A stretch of 9,533 bases of DNA from an uncultured Eggerthellaceae bacterium (GTDB taxonomy: Bacteria; Actinomycetota; Coriobacteriia; Coriobacteriales; Eggerthellaceae), in contig CAQLOA010000044.1 in NCBI GenBank assembly GCA_948829205.1, positions 1 to 9,533 of the forward strand. Direction: 5' to 3'. The position numbers and the translations under genes are program-made. Positions within the stretch are counted from its first letter, which is position 1. Every line of letters starts with the position of its first letter. This document shows, piece by piece, positions 1 through 7,008 of this stretch. The notes beneath the pieces were generated by a model. That model saw nothing but the letters and a program-made list of their open reading frames with translations. It made no database searches and was not told the DNA's origin.

Positions 1-118
1 GGACGCGTTGGATCTGCTGTACGCCGTCGGCGCGCGCGTGGCAAGAACCGACGAGTCGGGTACGGTGCAGGTGCATTTCGACCAAGACGGCGTCACGCTT
101 TCCGGCATTAGCAAGTAG
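1..118 (+). CDS. comEC: ComEC/Rec2 DNA internalisation protein, C-terminal fragment
   Basis: The frame starting at base 2 is open from the window edge to a TAG at 116-118 and encodes the last 38 residues of a protein. The ending, with a GARVARTD segment followed by GTVQVHF and a DGVTLS strand, resembles the end of the metallo-beta-lactamase-like domain that closes ComEC proteins, where a consensus of the form ARVYRTD..G.V.V is usual. ComEC is the inner-membrane channel that carries transforming single-stranded DNA into the cell. The position nine bases upstream of holA supports the call, because comEC-holA is a very common gene pair. The membrane channel domain lies outside the window, so the identification rests on a short tail plus context. 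Another metallo-hydrolase cannot be excluded from this tail alone. Confidence 0.68.
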   Translation, partial: DALDLLYAVGARVARTDESGTVQVHFDQDGVTLSGISK

Positions 119-127
119 AATAAGAGC

Positions 128-1099
128 ATGGCGGAAAAGAAGGACATACAGCTGCTCCCGGTCTACCTCGTGAACGGCGAAGATCACCTGAAGCGTGACG
201 TGACGGTGGGAAGGCTCAAGGCCAGGATCGAGAAGCTGGGCGACCTGTCGTTCAACTCCGACAGGTTCGACGGCGCAACCGCCGACGGCGAAGCCATCGC
301 CGCGGCGTGCGAGACCATGCCGTTCGCCAGCGAGAAGCGGCTTGTGGTGGTAGTCGACGCCGACAGGCTCTCGAAGCCTTCTCAGAAGGCTCTCGCCGAT
401 TACGCGAAGGCCCCATGCGACACCACGGTCCTCCTGCTGGTCTCGGACAAGCTGGCAAAGAACACCGCGCTATACAAGGCCGTCGCGGCGGTGGGGAAGC
501 AGGCGGTCATAGACTGCACGTCCCCGCAGAAGCGCGACCTTCCCAACCAGGTTCGCGCCATGGCGCCTGCGCATGGCATAACCATAGCGCCCAACGCCGC
601 AGCGCTTCTGGTCGAGCTCGTCGGCGAAGACACCGTGCATCTCGACGAGGAGCTGAGGAAGCTTGCGCTTTCGTGCGCAGGCAAGGGAGCCGTGAGCGAG
701 GCGGACGTGCGGTCCCTGGTGGCTCGCGTGAACGAGGCCAAGCCCTGGCAGTTCGTCGACGCCTTCTCGGCCCGCAACGTCAAGGAGTGCATGCGGATCC
801 TTTCGATCATGCCCTCGGCCTCGCCGCATGCCTTGCTGCGTCAGTGCGTCTCGCGCATACGCGAGCTTGTCTGCGCGAAGAGCATGTCGAACGCCGGCAA
901 CCCTCAGCGGGCCCTCGCAGCCGAGCTTGGGATGCAGGACTGGCGCGTGAAGAACCACATGGCGTGGGCGCGCGGGTTCTCCGAAGCCGAGCTACGCGGG
1001 GCGCTTCGCTCGTCGCTGGAATGCGAGCGCAAAATGAAAGGCGGCTCCGATCCCGAAGCCGCCTTCCTTGACTGGGTTCTGCTTGTAGCAGGCAGGTAG
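128..1099 (+). CDS. holA: DNA polymerase III subunit delta (HolA)
   Basis: The 323-aa product has the size and layout of HolA, the clamp-loader subunit that opens the beta sliding clamp and helps place it on primed DNA. The N-terminus (PVYLVNGEDHLKRD, about residues 11-24) is the family's opening strand and degenerate P-loop region. The middle contains the family's F..E.RLVVV.DADRLS stretch around residues 66-83. The C-terminal third is helical and includes a KGGSDPEAAF segment, close to the KGG..DP pattern near the end of actinobacterial delta proteins. The ATG follows the preceding stop by nine bases, with a purine-rich but weak ribosome binding site (AATAAGAG), so it is probably co-transcribed with comEC. 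It converges with rpsT with one base between the two stops. A terminator-like hairpin serving the opposite strand lies inside its final codons. Confidence 0.93.
   Translation: MAEKKDIQLLPVYLVNGEDHLKRDVTVGRLKARIEKLGDLSFNSDRFDGATADGEAIAAACETMPFASEKRLVVVVDADRLSKPSQKALADYAKAPCDTTVLLLVSDKLAKNTALYKAVAAVGKQAVIDCTSPQKRDLPNQVRAMAPAHGITIAPNAAALLVELVGEDTVHLDEELRKLALSCAGKGAVSEADVRSLVARVNEAKPWQFVDAFSARNVKECMRILSIMPSASPHALLRQCVSRIRELVCAKSMSNAGNPQRALAAELGMQDWRVKNHMAWARGFSEAELRGALRSSLECERKMKGGSDPEAAFLDWVLLVAGR
1031..1065 (-). terminator. Rho-independent terminator of rpsT, inside holA
   Basis: Bases 1038-1046 (AAGGCGGCT) and 1057-1065 (AGCCGCCTT) form a perfect 9-bp stem with a 10-base loop. Read on the minus strand the stem is followed at once by TTTCATTTT, a U-rich tract; on the plus strand the following bases are not T-rich. 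The hairpin is therefore oriented to end leftward transcripts from rpsT, whose stop lies 36 bases upstream of it. It is wholly inside the holA reading frame, where it encodes part of the KGGSDPEAAF segment. Confidence 0.72.
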
Positions 1100-1100
1100 C

Positions 1101-1697
1101 CTATTCGGCTGCCTCCTCCTGGGCCTCCGCGGAAGGCTCCTCGACGTCGCCCTGTGCGTCCGTGGACTCCGGGTCCTCCACCGCTTCGGCGTCGGCTGCG
1201 GCCTCTGCCTCTGCGGCTGCCTTGGCTTCGGCCTCGGCTGCCTCCTTCTCGGCCTTCTCCTTCTTCTTCAGGGCTGCGGCCTCCTGCTTCTTCTGCGCCT
1301 CGCGGCGCTTGTCCTTCTCCTTCTGGGCGGCCTGCATCGCAGCCACGCGCTCGGCCTTGGCCGCTGCCTTCTTCGAGCCCTTCTTCTCCTGCTTCTTGGG
1401 CTCGGGCTTCTCGTAGGCCTTGCGGTCGGCGTCGGTGACCACGGTGTTGGCCAGCTTCATGATGCCACTCTTGCGGTTGGCGGCCTGGTTCTTCTTGATG
1501 ACGCCCTTCGACACGGCCTTGTCCATGAGGCGGCACGCCTTGCAGGCGGCCTCGAAGGCTTCGGCGCCGTTGCCGGCGGCGACGGCCTCCTTGACGCGGC
1601 GCGTGGCGGTCTTGAGCTCGCTCTTGACCGCGCGGTTGCGCATGCGCGACTTCTCGTTGGTGATGATGCGCTTCTTCTGCGACTTGATGTTGGCCAT
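1101..1697 (-). CDS. rpsT: 30S ribosomal protein S20 with long C-terminal extension
   Basis: The start at 1697 (MANIKSQKKRI) is fixed by a strong AAAGGAG five bases upstream and by homology; the frame stays open further upstream but that part is not S20. S20 binds 16S rRNA and helps assemble the small subunit. Residues 1-87 are a complete S20: a basic N-terminus, the TNEK..RNRAVKSELKT segment, the DKAVSKGVIKKNQAANRKSGI segment and a closing KLANTV. Ordinary S20 ends here at about 85-90 residues. This protein continues to 198 residues: about 90-151 is very Lys-rich and probably helical, and about 152-198 is almost purely Glu, Ala, Asp and Gln, so the tail passes from strongly basic to strongly acidic. 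Related high-GC gut actinobacteria are thought to carry extended S20 tails, but no function is known to me. The gene converges with holA and diverges from lepA. Confidence 0.93.
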   Translation of the reverse strand: MANIKSQKKRIITNEKSRMRNRAVKSELKTATRRVKEAVAAGNGAEAFEAACKACRLMDKAVSKGVIKKNQAANRKSGIMKLANTVVTDADRKAYEKPEPKKQEKKGSKKAAAKAERVAAMQAAQKEKDKRREAQKKQEAAALKKKEKAEKEAAEAEAKAAAEAEAAADAEAVEDPESTDAQGDVEEPSAEAQEEAAE

Positions 1698-1702
1698 TGT
1701 TG

Positions 1703-1709
1703 CTCCTTT
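1703..1709 (-). promoter_or_regulatory. Ribosome binding site of rpsT
   Basis: On the minus strand AAAGGAG is followed by the five-base spacer CAACA and then ATG at 1697. It is the strongest Shine-Dalgarno sequence on the minus strand here and decides the rpsT start over the in-frame upstream ATG at 1805, which would add 36 residues with no S20 similarity. Confidence 0.85.
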
Positions 1710-1947
1710 GCATCTCTTTACAGGCAGTCCAAGGCGTGGGGAGGCAAGGTGACGATTCTGCAGGCATGGATGCGATGGGAGGGCGGCATGAGGCCATGAC
1801 GGCACGCGTGCGGATGCGTGCGTGGGAGGCGCTCTGGATTTTCACGCCTCTGGCTTCGAGCCGCCAACGAACGATCCCATCAACGCAGCCATGTCTGCAG
1901 ATTCGATAGGCCAGGCCCATCTCCGCCGTCCGTTGGACACAATGCGA

Positions 1948-1953
1948 TAGAAT
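1948..1953 (+). promoter_or_regulatory. Candidate -10 box giving a leaderless lepA mRNA
   Basis: TAGAAT fits the actinobacterial TANNNT -10 pattern and ends eight bases before the lepA ATG, which places the predicted transcript start at or within a few bases of the ATG. No Shine-Dalgarno sequence is visible between the box and the ATG. No good -35 hexamer stands 16-18 bases upstream; a TTGGAC at 1933-1938 is too close. The rest of the 264-bp rpsT-lepA spacer shows GCGTGCG-type repeats around 1803-1824 but nothing I can assign with confidence. Confidence 0.4.
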
Positions 1954-1961
1954 ATCACAAC

Positions 1962-3755
<1,794 letters not shown>

Positions 3756-3767
<12 letters not shown>

Positions 3768-3787
3768 CGATCTCGTTAATCATCAAC
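3756..3787. repeat. 32-bp perfect palindrome across the lepA stop codon
   Basis: GTTGATGATTAACGA (3756-3770) is followed, after two bases, by its exact reverse complement (3773-3787), giving a 15-bp stem. The lepA TAA at 3765-3767 lies in the left arm. The stem is mostly A/T and is not followed by a T tract on either strand, so it is not a classical intrinsic terminator. It could be a transcript 3'-end stabiliser, part of a composite terminator with the next hairpin, or a protein-binding palindrome. Confidence 0.85.
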
Positions 3788-3797
3788 ACCGCGCTGC

Positions 3798-3900
3798 GGA
3801 TGAATGGGGCGCGCCCCTTGCCGCTCCAAGCGCTCCTTCCTCGCGTAGCGAAGTACGCTCGGGAGCGCTTTCACGGCAATTGGCTGCGCCTCATTCATCC
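3798..3900. repeat. Nested hairpin element A (about 103 bp)
   Basis: Four stems nest in register. The outer arms 3798-3812 and 3886-3900 pair at 15 of 15 positions including one G-T. TTGCCG (3818-3823) pairs with CGGCAA (3874-3879). AGCGCTCC (3829-3836) pairs with GGAGCGCT (3862-3869). GCGTA (3843-3847) pairs with TACGC (3854-3858) around a GCGAAG loop. Together this is 34 paired positions separated by small internal loops of similar size on both sides, far beyond chance. It lies between the lepA palindrome and the next gene and encodes no convincing protein. It may end lepA transcription, be a structured RNA, or be a member of a dispersed palindromic repeat family. Confidence 0.85.
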
Positions 3901-3917
3901 TCGCCGTCCTGTGGGAT

Positions 3918-3945
3918 TTGCAGATTGCCTTCAATGCTTTATTGT
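3918..3945 (+). promoter_or_regulatory. Weak candidate promoter for the small membrane gene
   Basis: The 90 bases before the 68-aa gene are clearly AT-richer than their surroundings. TTGCAG (3918-3923) and TATTGT (3940-3945) are separated by 16 bases and match the sigma-70 consensus at four positions each. The AT-rich setting after hairpin element A makes a promoter here plausible, but these exact hexamers are only one possible reading. Confidence 0.25.
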
Positions 3946-3992
3946 TTGATGAGATATTAGAGAAGATGCTGATTAGGTGGTAATTTGAGGCT

Positions 3993-4199
3993 ATGGGCAA
4001 AGCGGACGAAGAATACGACTGGCTGAACGACCCGTTCGACGATGCGAAGAACGCCCAGGACCTGCAGGAGCTTGACAAGGCCCGGCGCCGTTCGCGCGTC
4101 ATGGCGGTCGTCGCGCTGGTCGTGGTGCTGCTGGTGGTGCTGTTCGTGGTCGTGTCCTGCGGGGCCATCGCGTTCCTTGGCGACGGACTTTCGATCTAG
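3993..4199 (+). CDS. Small single-pass membrane protein, function unknown
   Basis: This 68-aa protein has a hydrophilic, acidic-then-basic N-terminal part (residues 1-35, with DEEYDWLNDPFDD and then KARRRSR) followed by one very hydrophobic Val/Leu-rich segment (about 37-62) and a short end, LGDGLSI. The basic cluster just before the membrane segment predicts a cytoplasmic N-terminus with the C-terminus at or outside the membrane. A VVSC sequence in the segment faintly recalls a lipobox, but its position after 35 charged residues argues against a lipoprotein. I do not recognise the family. Codon use matches the neighbours, and the aromatic, acidic front part looks like real protein. The ATG has only a poor GAGG two bases upstream; AGGTGG at 3975-3980 is a more distant option. 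dusB begins 42 bases downstream, and a 7-bp stem (4200-4206 with 4222-4228) lies between them without a T tract. Confidence 0.72.
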   Translation: MGKADEEYDWLNDPFDDAKNAQDLQELDKARRRSRVMAVVALVVVLLVVLFVVVSCGAIAFLGDGLSI

Positions 4200-4241
4200 C
4201 ACGCAAGCTTTGTCGCATCCTTTGCGTGAAGTCTAGGCGAC

Positions 4242-5213
4242 ATGGAAGGCCTCTTCGGGAAATACAAGGCGATCCTGGCACCCATGGCGGGGGTCACCGA
4301 CGTCGCGTTCCGCAGCCTCTGCCGAGAGCAGGGGGCTGATTTGGCCTACACCGAGATGGTGTCCGCAAAGGGGCTGTCCTACGCAAACGACAAGACGCGC
4401 CATCTCGTCGACCTGGGCGAAGGCGAGCATGAGGTGGCCGTCCAGCTGTTCGGGCACGAGCCGCAGGTGGTGGCCGACATGGCGGCTTGGGTCGAGCAGG
4501 AGCTTGGCAGCAAGCTCGTCCTGATCGACATAAACATGGGCTGTCCTGCCCGCAAGATCGTCACGAAGGGGGACGGCTCGGCGCTCATGAAGGACGTCCG
4601 GCTGGCTTCGGACATCGTGGCGGCCTGCAAGCGCTCCGTCGAACACCCCGTGACATGCAAGTTCCGTCGCGGCTGGTCCGAGGAGTCAGGCGAGACCGCC
4701 CCGCAGTTCGCCCGCGCCATGGCCGATTCCGGAGCCGATGCGGTGACGGTGCACGGGCGCTTCTCCACGCAGATGTACCGCGGCGACGCAGACTGGGATA
4801 CCGTTGCGCGCGTCAAGGACGCAGTAGGCGTCCCGGTGGTTGGCAACGGCGACGTGCGCTGCGGCGCCGACGCGGTTCGCATGGCCGAACTCACTGGCTG
4901 CGACGCCGTGATGGTGGCCCGAGGCGCGGAAGGCAACCCCTGGGTGTTCGCCGACATGAGGGCCGCGCTCGACGGCCGGGACGCCCCCGAGCCCCCGAGC
5001 CCGTCCGAGCGCCTTGGGCTGGCCAAGCGCCACGTTGCCATGCTTGCCGGCGCGAACGGAGGGCGCGTTGCCCCCATGCGTAAGCACGCCGCGTGGTACG
5101 TGCACGGGCTTCCCGGGGCCGCTGCGCCGCGCGGGCGCTTCAACGAATGCTGCACCGTGGGCGATTTCGAAGACGTCTTCGACCAGCTTCTGGAGGTATG
5201 CAATGCCGCATGA
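4242..5213 (+). CDS. dusB: tRNA-dihydrouridine synthase (DusB family)
   Basis: This 323-aa FMN enzyme reduces specific uridines in tRNA to dihydrouridine with NAD(P)H. The TIM-barrel signature residues are all present: APMAGVTD (13-20) at the flavin site, EMVSAKGL (38-45), the NMGCPARK motif with catalytic Cys101, KFRRGW with Lys140, VHGR with His171, GNGD (201-204), and ARGAEGNPW (226-234) that binds the FMN phosphate. The helical C-terminal RNA-binding part begins near MRKHAAWYVHG. The GCPxxK.V..G.GSALM pattern favours DusB over DusA or DusC. Length fits the family. The start has only a weak upstream site (TAGGCG), but no other methionine fits the family N-terminus. The 3' end overlaps hemW by 11 bases, and the hemW ribosome binding site is inside dusB, so the two are translationally linked. 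Confidence 0.95.
   Translation: MEGLFGKYKAILAPMAGVTDVAFRSLCREQGADLAYTEMVSAKGLSYANDKTRHLVDLGEGEHEVAVQLFGHEPQVVADMAAWVEQELGSKLVLIDINMGCPARKIVTKGDGSALMKDVRLASDIVAACKRSVEHPVTCKFRRGWSEESGETAPQFARAMADSGADAVTVHGRFSTQMYRGDADWDTVARVKDAVGVPVVGNGDVRCGADAVRMAELTGCDAVMVARGAEGNPWVFADMRAALDGRDAPEPPSPSERLGLAKRHVAMLAGANGGRVAPMRKHAAWYVHGLPGAAAPRGRFNECCTVGDFEDVFDQLLEVCNAA
5192..5196 (+). promoter_or_regulatory. Ribosome binding site of hemW inside dusB
   Basis: GGAGG stands six bases before the ATG at 5203, within the last codons of dusB. It selects this ATG over the in-frame upstream ATG at 5014, which would add 63 residues that merely shadow dusB. Together with the 11-base overlap it suggests coupled translation of the two genes. 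Confidence 0.85.
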
Positions 5214-6315
5214 CGCCTACAAGGCCCTGTACGTGCACGTTCCGTTCTGCAAGTCCAGGTGCAGCTACTGCGACTTCCATACCCGGGCCGTGAAGGAGGG
5301 GTCGCCCGAGGTCGACGCCTACTTGGAGGGCCTGGTGCGCGACATCAGGTCGAAGGGAGCAGAAGGCGAGCTCGCCGAAGTCGAGACCGTCTACATCGGC
5401 GGAGGCACGCCGACGTTCGCTGGGAGCCGCGGACTTACGCAGCTGCTCTACGCCATAGGCACGTCGATGCATTTGACCACCGAGGTGGAATGCACGGTGG
5501 AGGCGAATCCCGAATCGCTGGACGAAAGGCTCGTTCGCGACATCTGGGCGCTTGGCGCGAACAGGCTGTCGCTGGGGGTGCAGTCCTTCGACGACGGCCT
5601 GTTGGAGACGCTGGGGCGCATCCACACGGCCGACGACGCCAAACGCGCCGTGAACGACGCGCAATGCAGGTTCGAGAACGTCAGCATCGACCTCATGTGC
5701 GGCCTTCCCGGGCAGACGCCTGAGCAGCTGGAAAGCAGCATAGAGACCGCCGTCGGGCTCGGCGTGACCCACGTCAGCATCTACCCGTTGACGATAGAGA
5801 AGGGCACGAAGTTCGAGAAGATGATGCGCAAGGGCCGCCTGCACATCCCCGACGAGGACACGCAGGCCGACATGATGGAGCTGGCTTGCACCCGGCTGGA
5901 GGACGCAGGGCTTCGCCGGTACGAGGTCGCAAGCTATGCCCGACCCGGGTTCGAAAGCCGCCACAACATGTCCTACTGGCAGGGCAAGCCGTACCTTGGG
6001 ATAGGCGAGTCGGCCGTCACCATGACGCAGAACGCGCAACGCCGCATGAGGGTGCAGGACGGCGTCGTGGTGGACGACCTGGACGAGGTGCAGATGGCCG
6101 CCGAGGACCTGATGCTTTCCATGCGCATGACCGAAGGCGTGCACGCCGAGGCCTGCGCCGCCTTCCGCAAGGCGCTGCCAGGATTCGACGACGCCTTCGA
6201 GTGGCTTGCCGCCTTCGGCCTCGTGGAGGCGCACGACGGGGGATGGAGGCCGACGCAGAAGGGCTGGCTTCTGGGCAACGAGCTCTTCGGCGCCCTGCTT
6301 GACCTGGGGGCGTGA
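5203..6315 (+). CDS. hemW: Radical SAM heme chaperone HemW
   Basis: The 370-aa protein begins MPHDAYKALYVHVPFC and carries the 4Fe-4S cluster motif Cys16-x3-Cys20-x2-Cys23-x-Phe25. The phenylalanine in the last position marks HemW, while true oxygen-independent coproporphyrinogen oxidases (HemN) have a further cysteine there. HemW binds heme and delivers it to membrane cytochromes; it is often mislabelled as HemN. Other signatures are YIGGGTPT (64-71) for SAM binding, VEANPE, NRLSLGVQSFDD, SIDLMCGLPGQT and YEVASYARPG. The C-terminal HemW domain follows and ends with a winged-helix-like WRPTQKGWLLGNELFGALL. Length matches the family (about 370-390). The gene lies in the conserved lepA-hemW neighbourhood and is probably co-transcribed with dusB. 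Hairpin element B follows it. Confidence 0.95.
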   Translation: MPHDAYKALYVHVPFCKSRCSYCDFHTRAVKEGSPEVDAYLEGLVRDIRSKGAEGELAEVETVYIGGGTPTFAGSRGLTQLLYAIGTSMHLTTEVECTVEANPESLDERLVRDIWALGANRLSLGVQSFDDGLLETLGRIHTADDAKRAVNDAQCRFENVSIDLMCGLPGQTPEQLESSIETAVGLGVTHVSIYPLTIEKGTKFEKMMRKGRLHIPDEDTQADMMELACTRLEDAGLRRYEVASYARPGFESRHNMSYWQGKPYLGIGESAVTMTQNAQRRMRVQDGVVVDDLDEVQMAAEDLMLSMRMTEGVHAEACAAFRKALPGFDDAFEWLAAFGLVEAHDGGWRPTQKGWLLGNELFGALLDLGA

Positions 6316-6362
6316 CGAAAACACGGCCGCTCGCCACGTGATCGCCTCGAACTAACTCGCGA

Positions 6363-6537
6363 GGAGCAGAAGCCTCCGCGCTCTCCGACAGGCTCGGCTC
6401 CCGCGGTGAAGGTTTTGGCGGAGGTTCTGCGGAACTCGTCGCCGCTTCGCGGCTCCTCGGACAGTCCTCGAACCCCTTCTCCGCCAAAACCCTCACCGCA
6501 GCCTCGCAAGCGGATTCGCTGCGGAGTCTTCCGCTCC
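6363..6537. repeat. Nested hairpin element B (about 175 bp)
   Basis: Outer arms 6363-6379 and 6521-6537 are complementary at 15 of 17 positions. The main inner arms 6403-6422 and 6480-6499 match at 19 of 20. GGTTC (6423-6427) pairs with GAACC (6470-6474), and GCCGC (6441-6445) pairs with GCGGC (6449-6453) at the apex. The segments between outer and inner arms (23 and 21 bases) are of similar length but poorly complementary. A T-rich run (GGATTTTTCGG, 6547-6557) follows on the plus strand, so ending hemW transcription is one possible role. On the minus strand the apex reads CCGCGAAGCGG, recalling the GCGAAG loop of element A. Size and near-perfect pairing are unusual for a plain terminator. 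Confidence 0.88.
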
Positions 6538-6828
6538 TTTCGATTGGATTTTTCGGTTCCTTCGGCTTACCTCGCATCCACTCCCGAGAGTCCCTTCTCT
6601 AGCACGTCGCTGCCGCTGATCTGCATAGAGGCGCAGCTCGTCTGCGGCCGCCCGGGCATTAAGTGGGATCTTCGCCCCGTATGCCCGTCGATTCCGCGCA
6701 ACGTCCCGCAGGGATTTCGAGTAGCATGCGGCTGTGGTCAAAGATGCTTCCATAGGCTCATTTCCATCTAAACGAAGCGACGTCTAGCCTTATCTCATCG
6801 CAAGCAATGTTTACATCAATCCCCATGC

Positions 6829-6936
6829 TTGCAAAAGAGCAATATCCTCTAGAAATCTGGCGGGAACTCATCCCTATGGCTATCATTCTTAATGAAATTT
6901 GCAAAATTCATGAATCAAACTATCATGTTTGCAAAA
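6829..6936 (+). repeat. Three TTGCAAAA motifs in the AT-rich upstream region
   Basis: TTGCAAAA occurs at 6829-6836, 6899-6906 and 6929-6936. The first and third share a longer context, ATG(C/T)TTGCAAAA. The last two are 30 bases apart, close to three helical turns, and flank the candidate -10 box; the middle copy overlaps the candidate -35. TTGCAA is itself a palindrome, so these could be operator sites, but AT-rich DNA also yields such repeats by chance. Confidence 0.4.
6899..6926 (+). promoter_or_regulatory. Candidate promoter of the DNRLRE/RHS-type gene
   Basis: TTGCAA (6899-6904) and TATCAT (6921-6926) are 16 bases apart and match the -35 and -10 consensus at four and five positions. The spacer contains the perfect palindrome ATTCATGAAT (6906-6915), a possible repressor site. 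A transcript starting near 6933 would have a leader of about 75 bases before the ATG at 7009, including the AGGGG ribosome binding site at 6995-6999. Confidence 0.45.
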
Positions 6937-7008
6937 CAATAAATGAATAAAGCTTAACTTGACCACACTCGTTGCATTCACAGGCTGTTCGAGCAGGGGA
7001 TGATCGAT

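Larger units (their letters stand above)
6538..7008. other. Gene-poor spacer before the DNRLRE/RHS-type gene
   Basis: No gene can be supported here. Bases 6580-6760 are of moderate GC; a minus-strand frame with an ATG at 6753 encodes an Arg/Ala-rich 86-aa peptide whose end runs into hairpin element B, and I do not recognise it. From about 6780 to 6965 composition turns strongly AT-rich, in sharp contrast to the rest of the window. That part carries three TTGCAAAA copies, a 10-bp palindrome and the best sigma-70-like promoter of the region. It looks like a regulatory region, possibly acquired together with the downstream gene. Confidence 0.6.

Noticed and set aside
3780..3905. CRISPR-like array or direct repeats near the nested hairpin.
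   Set aside because: The repeats here are inverted and nested; there is no regularly spaced direct repeat anywhere in the window.
3776..4168. Minus-strand 130-aa frame covering element A and the small membrane gene.
   Set aside because: Its Ser/Thr-rich N-terminus is the complement of the Val-rich membrane helix of the plus-strand gene and its end is the palindrome read as protein.
4200..4228. CACGCAA / TTGCGTG hairpin between the small membrane gene and dusB considered as a terminator.
   Set aside because: The stem is only seven base pairs with a 15-base loop and no T tract follows, so it is too weak to annotate.
5203..6315. Annotation of this gene as oxygen-independent coproporphyrinogen III oxidase (HemN).
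   Set aside because: The cluster motif ends in Phe25 where HemN has a further Cys, and the length and lepA neighbourhood fit HemW.
6017..6577. Minus-strand frame whose product has AAVRVLAEKGFED, reminiscent of a TetR-family N-terminus.
   Set aside because: That stretch is produced by the arms and loop of element B, no HTH continues, and the rest is a shadow of hemW. I take the resemblance as chance.
6493..6753. Minus-strand 86-aa reading frame (MEASLTTAACYSKS start) with a weak GGAAATGAG upstream, facing away from the AT-rich region.
   Set aside because: The composition is Arg/Ala-rich without a recognisable family, the ribosome binding site is poor, and the last third is read through the right arms of hairpin element B. 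A small divergent gene or a gene remnant is possible, but I cannot support it from the sequence alone.
6406..6771. Plus-strand 121-aa frame after hemW.
   Set aside because: It begins inside hairpin element B, has no ribosome binding site and has a Ser/Pro/Arg composition typical of a noncoding frame in GC-rich DNA.
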